From: Phoronis australis
Taxonomy: Eukaryota > Phoronida > Phoronidae
Reading direction: 5' to 3'
Assembly (NCBI GenBank): GCA_002633005.1
Contig: NMRA01000234.1
Span: 62,001 to 126,000 of the forward strand
DNA: 64,000 bases
Shown in pieces: positions 21,901 through 43,864 of this stretch. The notes under the pieces were generated by a model. That model was not told the origin of the DNA. It made no database searches and saw nothing but the letters and a program-made list of their open reading frames with translations. Each line of letters begins with the position of its first letter. Positions within the stretch are counted from its first letter, which is position 1. A program made the translations under genes and the position numbers.

Positions 21901-24751
21901 GTCTGTTTTTAATTATTTATATTGTAGTTAATTATCTTGTCTTAATTTCTTTATCTTCTATTTATCATATTTCATTTTTTTATTTTGCTTCATCAGTCTT
22001 TCCATGTTAATTTCTTATTCTTTGCTTATTATTTAAATTTGTCTTTCATTTTGTAATTCTGTTTTTGTCTTACTATCTGTTTTGTTTTTACTGAGGGCCC
22101 CCATGGAAAGCAGTGTGAACTGATGGGGTTACCCTCATTGTAAATATTACATTAATAAATAAATAGATCTCTTGGCCCCATTCTTTCATCAAAACATTAT
22201 AAAATCACATGAAATTTCCTTCGTCAGATCCAAAAATTCCCCTTCAATTCTCTCAAGAGAAACATAAGAAATGTGTTGTGTAACCATTTGTTTATGTCAA
22301 AGCCTCATCAGATTCTGAAAAAGATTATTTTTATGTTTAGATACATTTTTAGCAGTGGATTGGGACAGTGTTAAATATTCATTGTGTTTTAAAGTACATC
22401 AAAATCCTGTAGCTGTATCTGATTTTTTGATGACAGCAACCAAGCCCAAATAAATATATGCAAGGTCTGTTTATTGCTTCAACATACTTTTCAGGATATT
22501 ATAACAAAGGCAAGTCGAATGATTGTTTTGTGATTTTTGCTTCTTTGCCTGTTTGCTTGTGACTCAAGTCTATGAGGTGGTGCATAGGAGATGACAAGAT
22601 TTTCTGCAGTTACAGTCTATCACCCCCAAACTATCTGACAATGAATGAACTTCATTAAAACACAACTAAACTTTTTGTTTGAAAGCTTGATACCGAGTCG
22701 CTCGTAGCTATACAGAAAAACACCGAGGGACATAAGAACTATATTTCGAGACTGCATGTCTCATCAGCAGGCAATAAGTGGAATGAACATATACATAGCA
22801 AAATAAACAGCTTTCAAACAAAAAGTTTAGTCGTGTTTTCAATGAAGTTTGTGTTACAAAGGGCCGCTACCAAACTGTACTGATAATAAATGAATGAATC
22901 CACATTAGTTTACACTGCCTATTGAACTTGTCCATTGTATTTGGAGATCCCTAATTTTATGAAGTGGAAACATAATCAGCATTCTGCAAGTGAAAGTCTT
23001 AATTTTGTAATGCCATTTAAAGTTGCCAGTTTGGATTTCAGTTAGTTCACTGACTTTAAAAAATCTAAGAACTAGCTGAAAAACATTGTGAAAATTATTT
23101 TTTAAAAATTTTAGATTTATTTTTTTTGTAAACTAGGCCAGAGTTGTTTGTTATTGTTTGTAACCAGATGAGATCATGCCTCACCAACTCTTAGCAGATC
23201 AACCCTAGGTGAATGAGGGATTGGAACCTAAGGTTTTTGATGTAGTGACGTGAAGTTCTGGGGTAAAAATACTCCGATACCTATAGAAATGTATACAGAA
23301 GGTGTAACTGAGGAATTTTACCAATGGCTTGATTTATGAATGCTGTTGAAATATTAATGATATTTATGTTCTTATTCAATTGAATGACAAATCAGGTTTT
23401 CCGTAATGTATCCATCACTTGTTGGGCAAATAATTCTGTGTTTTAGAATCGCTGTGTTGACTGTGTGTTGTGTGTTTGCTTTATTGCTGATTGGTGTAGG
23501 AGTTAGCCTAACTGTTGGACTTTCTAATACTGCTAAGTGCTGAACACTGCACCATCAAAACAAGCATTCCTACTGATTCCTTGCTTATTTGAAAGAGCTC
23601 TGTCTGACTGCATGTTGTCAAAAATGATTAGTGACACTTTAAATGTACGCATTATTGTTTCACAACATTATGTATTTATTGCAGGAGGTGGACATAGATA
23701 TGTTTGAAAATGAACGCCAATGTAGGGTTGACCTTCGACCTTATATGAACCCATCCCCCCACACTGTATTTCATGTAAGCATTAATATTAAAACAACTGT
23801 GTCATTTATGAATATCAGCACTGAATAACAATTATAAAGCAATACTTATTGTATAATATCATTTAATTCAATTTTAATAAACTGAAAAAAATAAATTTTA
23901 TTGAGTAACTAGACATAAGATCTATAAATGTTACTATTTTGCGTTTTCAATTTTAAAGTTTCTCCTGCTTGTCTTTGATAGTTTTGATATTTGCTGGTGT
24001 TTCTTTCAGAATGTCTCTTTGCCAAGGACATTCAACATCTTCCGTGGTCTTGGTCTTCGCCATCTTATTGTGGTCACGGATGACAACAGGGTAATAATGC
24101 ATGTCCACACAGTCCCAACAGCACAATATATTTAGTCTTTATTAGTTAGGTATCCTACTGAATGTATTAACTTTATCTAATCAAAGCTACAAAATATTTG
24201 TGTGTTTACTGGATGAGATGATGAAAAATGGAAGGTGGATGAATTTTTAGTGTCTGCCCAATGGGGTCTGTGCTACATTTGACTATATCCAGTGGAAATC
24301 TTAAAGCATTCTACTATACATACTTGGCAGGGTGTTTTTTAGAAACTTGAACCCAGGCGTGATCAAGTGGAGAGGGTTAGAGGGTGATAGAGATTTGAAA
24401 CCAGGCTTGAACATGTGACAAGGCATGTTAGGAAGGTGAAACCATGTGGCAATACAGATACGTAACTTTAAAAGAATTGGTGTCTCTGCTCTGTATTTAA
24501 ATATTTTGAGTGCATAACAACACATGGTTGACTCCTTGTCTAATGCTTGATGACTATAGCTATTGAAGAAGATGAGCTAGTCTCCAATACTTGTGATTAG
24601 CTAAGAATATTGCAACACTGGTGAGAATGTTACACTTTTGGTTCCACTGTAGGTGATGGGGATGGTTACAAGGAAAGACCTAGCCAAGTTCAGGACACTT
24701 CAAAAGAGGGGCCTACTCAAGATTCTCAAGTTACACATCCAAGATAAATAA
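810..24751 (+). CDS. CLCN7: CLCN7-type H+/Cl- exchange transporter (N-terminus missing)
   Basis: Spliced gene; exons 810-917, 2076-2141, 2684-2816, 3806-3915, 4454-4597, 5351-5434, 6314-6407, 6932-6996, 9592-9702, 10946-11067, 11304-11448, 11812-11905, 12481-12650, 13382-13558, 13818-13903, 14685-14814, 16171-16257, 20144-20212, 23685-23774, 24010-24090, 24653-24751. All intron phases agree and give about 754 residues; human CLC-7 has 805, so roughly 50 N-terminal residues lie upstream. Family knowledge: CLC-7 with OSTM1 exchanges two chlorides for one proton in lysosomes. Seen: SMDYD/EN motif of the CLC-7 N-terminus, filter segment GSSIP (usually GSGIP), gating glutamate in GKEGP, proton glutamate in SLEEG, WTYGLSV and GKYAL helix motifs, then two C-terminal CBS domains and a TAA stop. 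GISQGRS and the second CBS domain are closer to CLC-7 than CLC-6. A lineage-specific CLC-7 paralogue cannot be excluded. Confidence 0.95.
2076..2141 (+). CDS. CLCN7: CLCN7 exon: SMDYD...EN motif
   Basis: 22 codons, [13 protein letters not shown] to KSW, phase 0. The pyrimidine-rich acceptor ends in ttttttag and the donor is gtgagc. The motif is conserved just before helix B of CLC-7. Confidence 0.9.
2684..2816 (+). CDS. CLCN7: CLCN7 exon: first transmembrane helix (B)
   Basis: Encodes a hydrophobic helix ([18 protein letters not shown]) and the following loop to YKFMGVTM. The donor I chose, gtatcc after ATGT, is weak, but it alone gives phase 1, which the next exon requires. Donor position is less certain than the rest. 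Confidence 0.8.
3806..3915 (+). CDS. CLCN7: CLCN7 exon: IDRC loop and helix C
   Basis: Starts after atcatcag with two bases completing a split codon, then IDRC, CLALP and a hydrophobic helix ending VTYME. The residues just before CLALP align with the loop of insect and vertebrate CLC-7. Donor gtgagt. Confidence 0.88.
4454..4597 (+). CDS. CLCN7: CLCN7 exon: chloride filter GSSIP and helices D-E
   Basis: 48 codons, phase 0. Contains [20 protein letters not shown]. The third residue of the family's GSGIP filter is serine here (codon AGT, 4472-4474). The exon ends GGLACGK, immediately before the gating glutamate. Confidence 0.95.
5351..5434 (+). CDS. CLCN7: CLCN7 exon: gating glutamate (EGPMIHSG)
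   Basis: 28 codons, EGPMIHSG to NTDFK. The first codon, GAA at 5351-5353, is the gating glutamate of the GKEGP motif, conserved in CLC exchangers. GISQGRS is CLC-7-like. Confidence 0.97.
6314..6407 (+). CDS. CLCN7: CLCN7 exon: [21 protein letters not shown]
   Basis: 31 codons plus one base, ending in CCTGTAG before donor gtatgt. The last exon bases and the donor are copied into the 24-bp tandem array that follows. The protein segment is nearly invariant in the family, which fixes the first donor as the canonical one. Confidence 0.97.
6384..6740 (+). repeat. 24-bp minisatellite built from an exon end plus 5' splice site
   Basis: About 13 units of 24 bp continue from the end of the CLCN7 exon at 6407. 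The unit is CATTTGYTGCCCCTGTAGGTATGT, i.e. the last exon bases and the donor (CTGTAG then GTATGT). Units starting near 6448, 6496 and 6568 keep the exact donor sequence CTGTAGGTATGT; others carry gtatgc, gtgtgt, gaatgt or gcatgt. Because 24 is divisible by three, every copy is in the exon frame and reads as repeats of MSFxAPVG. Confidence 0.95.
6932..6996 (+). CDS. CLCN7: CLCN7 exon: proton glutamate (GVLFSLEEG)
   Basis: Completes a split glycine codon, then [21 protein letters not shown]. The second glutamate (codon 6955-6957) lies 67 residues after the gating glutamate, the same spacing as human E247 and E314, so it is the proton glutamate of an exchanger rather than a channel. Confidence 0.96.
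7515..9219 (-). mobile_element. Internally deleted RTE/CR1-like LINE (non-LTR retrotransposon)
   Basis: GC-richer block inserted antisense in a CLCN7 intron. Reading the minus strand from 9219, a leader without intact frame runs to about 8700. It is followed by reverse-transcriptase remnants: [17 protein letters not shown] catalytic motif (8624-8313), then [11 protein letters not shown] and [12 protein letters not shown] (8300-7875), then GRPRLRYKD and a terminal C2H2 finger CPTCSRLC...H (7920-7558). The three frames are offset by frameshifts, so it is dead. The endonuclease and front half of the transcriptase are missing. The 12-bp flanks caatgtccaact at 7503-7514 and 9220-9231 are a target-site duplication. 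Confidence 0.88.
9592..9702 (+). CDS. CLCN7: CLCN7 exon: helix after SFWN
   Basis: 37 codons, [14 protein letters not shown] to SFGLFK, phase 0, acceptor ttgtag, donor gtaagt. It aligns with the FASMISTFTLNF...INFG region of CLC-7. Confidence 0.93.
10490..10815. repeat. 15-bp minisatellite
   Basis: About 21 tandem copies of CATCTCTATGTGGCC with variants (TATATGG, GTGTCC) lie in a CLCN7 intron. The three-divisible period leaves frames open on both strands, reading as IEMGH or ISMWP repeats. It starts 130 bp before an exon acceptor and does not overlap it. Confidence 0.95.
10946..11067 (+). CDS. CLCN7: CLCN7 exon: VGGILGALF helix
   Basis: 40 codons plus two bases, [14 protein letters not shown] to LTLFRKK, acceptor gttttgcag, donor gtaagg. 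It matches the FIAMGVVGGVLGA segment of the family. Confidence 0.94.
11304..11448 (+). CDS. CLCN7: CLCN7 exon: YVTRNW...ECQPM
   Basis: Completes the split lysine codon, then encodes a helix ([13 protein letters not shown]) and ECQPM, the counterpart of DCQPL in CLC-7. Donor gtgggg, phase 0. Confidence 0.93.
11812..11905 (+). CDS. CLCN7: CLCN7 exon: luminal loop CPDGQYSSF
   Basis: 31 codons plus one base. [16 protein letters not shown] aligns with the luminal FCADGEYNSMA loop of human CLC-7. Donor gtttgt is a little weak, but the phase fits the next exon. Confidence 0.92.
12481..12650 (+). CDS. CLCN7: CLCN7 exon: [22 protein letters not shown]
   Basis: Joins in phase 1 and encodes [18 protein letters not shown] then [13 protein letters not shown], the helix N ion-pathway signature. 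The donor gtgtgg at 12651 keeps phase 0 and excludes a further 12-codon run that does not match the family. Confidence 0.94.
13382..13558 (+). CDS. CLCN7: CLCN7 exon: [10 protein letters not shown] and LTVILVE
   Basis: 59 codons, phase 0. [14 protein letters not shown] contains the conserved helix R tyrosine that coordinates the central chloride; [12 protein letters not shown] and AKWVADFFN follow. Confidence 0.96.
13818..13903 (+). CDS. CLCN7: CLCN7 exon: GIYDLHI linker to CBS1
   Basis: 28 codons plus two bases. [15 protein letters not shown] is the conserved end of the membrane domain, entering the cytosolic linker. Donor gtacgt. Confidence 0.95.
14685..14814 (+). CDS. CLCN7: CLCN7 exon: CBS1 first half
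   Basis: Completes a split codon, then [20 protein letters not shown] and NGFPVVD, a standard CBS motif order. Acceptor tttccag, donor gtgggt. Confidence 0.94.
16171..16257 (+). CDS. CLCN7: CLCN7 exon: CBS1 second half (GLILRSHL)
   Basis: 29 codons, phase 0, ending [17 protein letters not shown] matches RGLILRSQL of CLC-7. The intron before it is 1.36 kb and holds G-runs at 15371 and 15611 but no gene. Confidence 0.94.
16975..17380 (+). repeat. 24-bp minisatellite (array 1)
   Basis: About 17 diverged units of ATGTTGTCATGTCTTCATTGCACT, some shortened, in the 3.9-kb CLCN7 intron 16258-20143. The same unit forms a second array at 19707-19905. Open frames here (MSSLHYVV repeats) are products of the three-divisible period. 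Confidence 0.95.
17374..18365. repeat. Two-copy segmental duplication in CLCN7 intron
   Basis: Copy 1 (17374-17935) and copy 2 (17967-18361) share gaacacatccacta, cttatcaggcttct, gaccaggccataaaatgata, cacggggaggggacgcttat and tttacgctctgtgac in the same order. Copy 2 lacks about 170 bp of copy 1. No coding content is visible. Confidence 0.85.
18735..19075 (-). repeat. Dispersed repeat family, copy A (inverted)
   Basis: The minus strand here matches 45485-45860 in order: agctggct, ggtacc, ctccgtta, aaatttcaca, gtagagctaacgacc, then tttaagtgaaaaacaatctaataaa and tcctccgccttt. The plus strand carries tagctctaccgtgg and ggttcgatc about 36 bp apart, which resemble pol III A and B boxes. That part is tentative. 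Confidence 0.75.
19707..19905 (+). repeat. 24-bp minisatellite (array 2)
   Basis: About 8 units of TGTTGTCATGTCTTCACTGCACTG, the same unit as the array at 16975-17380, 2.3 kb further on in the same intron. Confidence 0.93.
20144..20212 (+). CDS. CLCN7: CLCN7 exon: inter-CBS segment
   Basis: 23 codons, [17 protein letters not shown] to QVE, between the CBS domains; compare LKDFRDAYPRF in CLC-7. Acceptor attgtag, donor gtaagt. Confidence 0.9.
20830..22172 (+). mobile_element. 5'-truncated LINE fragment, CR1/L2/Jockey group
   Basis: Sense-oriented in a CLCN7 intron. Frames carry [18 protein letters not shown] (catalytic aspartates intact), [11 protein letters not shown] and FKYLGLIYD (20848-21276). 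After a frameshift near 21245 come [18 protein letters not shown] and [12 protein letters not shown] (21242-21595), and then [14 protein letters not shown] up to a stop at 21828-21830. A 340-bp AT-rich 3' UTR ends in TAAATAAATA, typical of CR1/L2 tails. Frameshifts and the missing front make it non-functional. The exact clade needs a tree. Confidence 0.9.
22649..22849. mobile_element. 201-bp element with 41-bp terminal inverted repeats
   Basis: aacttcattaaaacacaac at 22649 continues to gaaagctt at 22689. The reverse complement of that arm lies at 22809-22849 with about three differences. The 120-bp centre has no frame. It looks like a non-autonomous DNA element or a fold-back repeat. Confidence 0.75.
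23685..23774 (+). CDS. CLCN7: CLCN7 exon: CBS2 start (YMNPSPHTV)
   Basis: 30 codons, [17 protein letters not shown] then [13 protein letters not shown]; compare MDLSEFMNPSPYTV in CLC-7. The acceptor is attgcag; phase 0. Confidence 0.96.
24010..24090 (+). CDS. CLCN7: CLCN7 exon: CBS2 core
   Basis: 27 codons, [20 protein letters not shown] to DDNR, the CBS helix-strand unit that follows MNPSP. Donor gtaata. Confidence 0.97.
24653..24751 (+). CDS. CLCN7: CLCN7 last exon: CBS2 end and stop
   Basis: [14 protein letters not shown] is the nucleotide-binding end of CBS2 (GLVTRKDLARYR in CLC-7). A basic tail ends LKLHIQDK and TAA at 24749-24751. Confidence 0.97.
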   Translation: MMGMVTRKDLAKFRTLQKRGLLKILKLHIQDK

Positions 24752-24759
24752 ATGTTAAC

Positions 24760-24765
24760 AATAAA
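24760..24765 (+). promoter_or_regulatory. Candidate CLCN7 poly(A) signal AATAAA
   Basis: AATAAA lies 9 bp after the CLCN7 stop; another overlaps the stop at 24747-24752. A 3' UTR this short is unusual, so a later signal may be used. Confidence 0.4.
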
Positions 24766-26847
24766 CTCGGTCTCACCAACTTTGTGATGCACGGTAAAAC
24801 CTCACCACTTTAGGACATACTATGGCTGACAATAATGTTTTATCGTTTTTAATTTTTACGAGACTTATACAGTCAACATGTCACTTACAGGGCGCTAATT
24901 AACCTACAGCACTAGTGAGCAACATAGGGTATCTGACAAATCCATAATTTTATTCTGATAGCAAATTAGTTTTTCTTTCTGATGATGTCAACAACTAAAA
25001 AACAGATAATTTTGTATTTTTATTGACTCTTGTCTACGATATCAGTTCCTGAACACTGAAGCCAGTTCCCGATTACACTACAAAAGCAACTGAAGATGCC
25101 TGTTCTTAGACTTACACGTAACTCATTCCCCTCTAATGCCAACAGGTGGCACGAACATATATTTGCATTCAGCTGGAGGCAAAGCAAGCTATATATAAAT
25201 ATGCTATGTGAACTATGCACCTCCAAGTTGAATGGTATCTTGAGGAGACCCACAACCTAACCATCTATATTTGACTAAATTTAGGATGTTAAGATAGGCA
25301 AAGTTGACTATTCTCCTAACTGAAGATGTCTGATCTTGCCTATGTGTCATTACTCGTCACTCCTGTTTATTAAATTCTTGTGGGCATGTTTCCTCCTTGT
25401 CGCAGGCCAAATAAGTATCCTGGGGGAAGTGTCTAACCACCAGTGAACCTTTGTCAAATTAGTTAGTTTTAAGGTTAAAGTTATGTAGGACCTTGTTGAC
25501 AGCTTAGGTCTGTCTATTTTGTCACTTGATCACTATCAAGTTCACCAGGTTTTGATTAAAAATTTACTTAAATTCTTCCACTATTTAGTAAAATGAAGCG
25601 ACTCATAGTGGCATATTGTTTTTGTCCAAAATTAGTGAGATTTTTCTGTATTGTTTGTTTAGTTAATTTATATTGAATAGGCAGATCTGTGATAAGTGTC
25701 AGTATTTATTGTCAGGGCTGCCAACTGTTAGGGTATTTTCCCATACTTTATGTACTTTCAGGACATGAAATGTTTCTACGTATGGAAATTAAAATGGAAC
25801 AGATTTTGAGCAATTACTTCCCCTTCAAAATTAGTTGAAAGCAAAACAATGTTTCTAAAGTTATTGGCATGTGTGACAGTGGTTGTGTGCCTATGCTACG
25901 TGGCTTCCATATGCCTTTAGCAATTGATTTTGCAAGATCCGTCCAATGAAGATGTGTTATCCTAAGCACCAATGCATGGTGCTTCACAATATAATTCACA
26001 TATTGAGCTTCCACTTTCGTGATTGGTCAGTTGAAATTATTCTCAGAATGACCAACCAATTTAAAACATGTTTACGTAGCTTAGAAAATTAACATTGTGG
26101 AATTTTCTAGATGGAGGAATAGGATTGTATTTAGAAAACAGGAATGCGTCAATTTGACCAGTGCACTCGTGTCTTGGCAACATCATTGTGGACCAGTAAT
26201 CAGTGAGATATCAATTCGGGATTGTGGCTAGGTGCTGTGAAGAGAAATCAGAGTCGTTGATGTTGCTCGCAATACAGTCATTTGACAAGCTGAGCTTTTA
26301 ATGCCACTTTTTAATTACACAAAGTTTGGATTTAAATTAAAGCTTTCAGAGAAATATGTAAATTGCTTGCTAAACATGGAATGTTACACATTACATTTCA
26401 ATAGGGTTGGCAGCCTTGTATACAAAATAATTTAAAGGAAATACATGTGTGAATTATTTTTGCTTACATCTTTTAGCTCACTCCGCATCTGCCAAGTTAA
26501 AACATTCACCAGCAAGGCTAAACATTTAATGCACAAACTCTACACTAAATTAGCTCGTAGACATTTTCTTCATGTCTTTCTCCATAATGTAGTATACTGC
26601 CAATTTAGGCATGCAAACTCACTTTTGAGGTAGAGATAGTACAATCAGGTCCATAGAATGGGTAATAAGGAAAAAAGAGGATGAGTTTGGCAATTTTTTC
26701 CCTGTGGCTCAATATCTGTCATGTTCTGGGTTTATCAACTGGAATGTTTGTAACGACAAACCACTTGTAGCCGTGACGTACACAGTAAGCCTATATCAAC
26801 GCACAGCATTGCTCAAATTTGTCTTTGGGAAAGACAGACCTGGCGTG

Positions 26848-26965
26848 CATTCAGTAACGTTAGAACCTTTTTAAAATCTAGCCAAAGTCGGGTGTTCTCA
26901 TTTAAGATACACGGCACGTTATTTCGCAGTCTTGGTTTTAAGCGAGGTCCTAGCGTTACTGAATG
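26848..26965. mobile_element. Short terminal-inverted-repeat element (MITE-like)
   Basis: cattcagtaacgttagaacc begins at 26848 and its near reverse complement ggtcctagcgttactgaatg ends at 26965. The arms extend to about 30 bp each with mismatches around a 60-bp centre. No target duplication could be called. Confidence 0.6.
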
Positions 26966-27554
26966 GGAGGCTGACCTAGTGCACGAGAAAACAAAGAGCA
27001 GTCTTGGGGGAAAAATCTCAAATCACTGGAGAACAATATGTAGTAAGAGGATGATTGCTTCAAGGTGCAGCTGTTGAAATGAGTTGGCCAGGACCAATGC
27101 TATTTTTGGCTCGAATGGAGAACGATTGTGCAACATGCATGGTCAGTTGGTAAACATGATCTGACATTCAAAGCACATTCTGTGAATGCAAACAGAAAAA
27201 CAACCAAAGTCAGACTATTTAGTAATCTTTAATTGCATGAAGATCACATTTGATGTTACAACTTGGAATAATTATTTTGTTGAAATGTCACCAATTTTAA
27301 ATGTAAACGGCCGACTGTCTCTCACACACAACATTGCAAAACGTCCTGTTACACACTAGTATGGTGTGGTGTGCTCCGCTTCCTCCCAAAGTTAAAGACA
27401 AGTATTTATAATTATAACACATTGACAAACGCAAACTGGTAGGTAGTTTAATTACTACAGGTATACCCGCTTGTATGTACAATCACTAGCCAATAGGAAT
27501 TGATATCTTACAGCATGACAATGAGTGGACCAATCAAAGCTAGTGTTACATCAC

Positions 27555-40723
<13,169 letters not shown>

Positions 40724-41111
40724 CCTAACAAAAACAATAGCGTGTCAAAGAAATCAAATTAACATAGCTACAGTAGTACTGGCAATTAAAGTCCCCCCGG
40801 GTTACAGTTTTTACCCACATCGGTGTCATTCTGTATATTCATCTAGGACCACCAAATCTCTTTACCCCCAGATGTGTATTAGTTTATAGTTATACAACTT
40901 TGGACCAAGGCTACCTAGTTGGCCTACCACAACGCCTCATCACATGCGATCTAGGAAAAGACGAAAGTTCGAAAGCCCAGCTTTCGAGAGAACGAAGTGC
41001 AATATGTGTTCATGAAACAACCTAAATGAAAAATTCAGTATTACCGAACGTGGCAGTTGGTTTGATATGATACGTAAATAAATTCAAGCTAAATTTACCC
41101 TAAGAACTCAC

Positions 41112-41150
41112 CCGACACTAAAACTTCTGAAATGGACCAGGCAAATACTG
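41112..41150 (-). other. MCM4: Candidate MCM4 5' UTR exon
   Basis: Donor gtgagt after 41112 on the minus strand lies just downstream of the E2F-site promoter and suits the acceptor before the ATG. The upstream end is a guess. Confidence 0.55.
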
Positions 41151-41215
41151 TTTCCCGCCAACAGCCGGACTTTAAATCACGTGTCAAAAACCGCGGGAAA
41201 TAATTGTGTTTCCGG
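41151..41215 (-). promoter_or_regulatory. MCM4 promoter with two inverted E2F sites
   Basis: TTTCCCGC at 41151-41158 and GCGGGAAA at 41193-41200 are the E2F consensus in opposite orientations, 34 bp apart. CACGTG sits between them at 41178-41183 and an ETS-like core (CCGGAAA, minus strand) just beyond. MCM genes are known E2F targets at G1/S, which fits. Confidence 0.75.
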
Positions 41216-41415
41216 TTTTGCGACATTCCCGATGATTTACGACAAGATGAAGCATTGGCCGAAATCGGAAATCGAGAACATGTGGCTTAGTTTTGGTTTT
41301 TGCGCAAACTTGTGAATTAAAGATAGACCAGTATAAGGGTGCAAGGTAATATACTGTAATTGAAAGACAGACAACACCAAAAACAAATAGAGGAGGGTCA
41401 GGTTTGTCTGTGTTT

Positions 41416-42013
41416 TTAACCCTTATCCTGCTGAGTCTCTATTCAGACTACTTTCCCTGTGTGCTGAGCTAAGTAGGTCACCACTACTGCTTTACACTAA
41501 GCTGTTGTGGAGGTCACCTAGACAAATGACCTAACAATTTTAAATTGGAAATTTGAAGGGGAAATATTAAATTAACAGAAAAGAAGTCAATACAAAAGTT
41601 GTGCAGAATTTAATGGAAAATTTCACCATATATAAGTCTTAATCATAGCCTTGGTGAAAGTAAACTGATCCACTGTCATCCTCTCCCGTATGGCTCCAGC
41701 CATATAATGAAACTATGTGTCTACACTTACATAAACCTGCCAATATCTCCCAAACTAGTAATCACAGCCATATGGTTTAAATTGGAGAACAGTAGAGGAA
41801 GTTGTGAAGTATGGAATGCTCATGGTCACATATCTAAACAACATTCCAGGGCTCTTACAATTTCTGAATGAAAATCACAAGTGTCCTGGGGTGAGTGCAC
41901 TCTCCTAGCGCAGCCCAGCTGTAACTTATTATAGTCGATTGAGTACACCCAACGCATTTTAATAGGATAATTGGCATGTGGGCTGACCTCGCCTAGCGCA
42001 GGATAAGGGTTAA
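41416..42013. mobile_element. piggyBac-like non-autonomous element (MITE)
   Basis: A 590-bp body is flanked by TTAA at 41416-41419 and 42010-42013. Terminal inverted repeats are cccttatcctgc (41420-41431) and gcaggataaggg (41998-42009), perfect over 12 bp. TTAA duplication with CCC-start ends is the piggyBac signature. No transposase frame is present. Confidence 0.82.
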
Positions 42014-43106
42014 GCACAGAGGATCTAAGTTCATTGTCAAATGAACACCGGGACGCTTAACAGAGCAATACTCTTTTATTTAGGAAGTTAATAGAAGCAT
42101 TGCTGTTTTGTGATGCTTTATCATGGGTTTAATGCTTAGTTCGCTGTGAGTGCAACAATTGATAGCGATCACAGATCTACGCAGCTGCTAAGTTTGTACC
42201 GTTCCTCCAGGGGTGGTTTACCTCAACCTGTTGACACGAATGTTATGTTGTTTTTTTAATCGCGGTACCAAATTCAGTGGCGTTTCTGACTGGTGACTTG
42301 TCAAGAGTGTAAAAGACATATTGAAACATGTTGCTTGTATCGTACCACATGACTTCCAGAATTCCAGACATGATTAATTTTGCCATCTTTCTAGTGGTCT
42401 TGAATTTAGGACGGCGAGTTTGTCTGTTGTGACTGGTGCAATATGGGCGATATAACTTTGAGCTGTGCGACTTTATTTTCTGGCTCAGTCGTCCAGCTGT
42501 CTAGTAGGGCTTTGAAGCCTAGCAGGTGTATTTCTGCAAGAGGATGGCTGAGGAGGCTTCCAGCTCCATACAAATGATGTAATGATATCTAGACCTCTAG
42601 ATGATGGCTGTGTCAGACGGATGGCGTCATGACATCTGGTCCTCCTAAGGATGGCTGAGAAGTACTCCAGTGCCAGATGGTCCAGCTTGGTGGTTGATCA
42701 TCTCTTTCCTGACTCCGTGCATTCGGTGGTATCTGGCTGGTGCACTTTCTTTGCGTCTTCTGTGTGAATCGGCTTCAGTTATTAGGAGTCAGTGCAACTG
42801 TATACCTGCATATTCGATTATCATGTGGAGAAACTTCACTGTTAAGAGAGAAAATCTGACTGGATTTTTTAACAGTTTCTCATCAGTTTCAGTGCTCCAA
42901 AAGAATGTCCATCCTAAAATAACTAATCTCTGCTATAAACCATATTGTGACGTTAAAAACCAAGTTTCACCACAGCCATATCTGCTTTTCCAAATATGTC
43001 GTCGCTTTCATACCCTTTTCTTGAGTTGAATAGTTATAATATATCACTAGATTCCCCAGACAGCCATACTGCTTTGGTAACTGAAATTGACCTCCTGGGA
43101 TACGCT

Positions 43107-43394
43107 AATAATGGGTGTGGTCTGAAGCTAATTGTGTGGTCTGAAGCTAATAATGGGTGTGGTCTGAAGCTAATAATGGGTGTGGTCTGAAGGTAATAAT
43201 GGGTGTGTTCTAAAGCTAATGATGGGTGCGTTCTAAAGCTAATAATGGGTGCAGTCTGAAACTAATAATGGGTGTGGCCTGAAGCTAATAATGGGTGCAG
43301 TCTGAAACTAATAATGGGTTTGGCTTGAAGCTAATAATGGGTGCAGTCTGAAGCTAATAATGGGTGTGGTCTGAAGCTAATAATGGGTGTGGTC
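43107..43394. repeat. 23-bp minisatellite ending at an N
   Basis: About 12 copies of TAATAATGGGTGTGGTCTGAAGC with variants. A single N at 43395 ends the array, so its true length is probably collapsed. Confidence 0.95.
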
Positions 43395-43864
43395 NTTGCT
43401 CAACCAATTATCAAGTTTCAACTTTTCTGATGAAAAGTCTTTAAAATGATACCTTATTTGTTTTTTTTCCTGGAGTAATTGTTATTTTATGAAAATTCGA
43501 AATCGCAAAATTGTACGTAGTGACTTCTCTTTGTCGGCTGTGTTGACTTTAAGGTCAATATCTTTGCACAGGAACGTCTAATCGAAATGTTTTTTTGGCA
43601 AATTATTCATCATAAAAAGTTCTTTAAAATGACGTATTACATGTCTATTTACGTTTCTTAGTTTTGAAATAATATTTTGAACTCGCAGATTCGATTTGAC
43701 AGAATTTTTACCAAAAATTTTGACACGAAAATGACATTTTCTCCGTAACCATAAGTCCAATTTAAAAAAATTTACTATCGTTATTTTAGTTTCGAAAAGA
43801 GCTTTCTAATGATGTATATTACATGCACATTTTCTAAAATTTTTGAAAAATGCAGTTCTCCCTA

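Larger units (their letters stand above)
24752..27554. other. Convergent intergenic region, CLCN7 to MCM4
   Basis: 2.8 kb between two 3' ends. It holds the CTCF-like motif at 25139-25152 and the inverted-repeat element at 26848-26965. Small frames have no recognisable protein. Parts must be 3' UTR of either gene, but borders are not visible. Confidence 0.7.
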
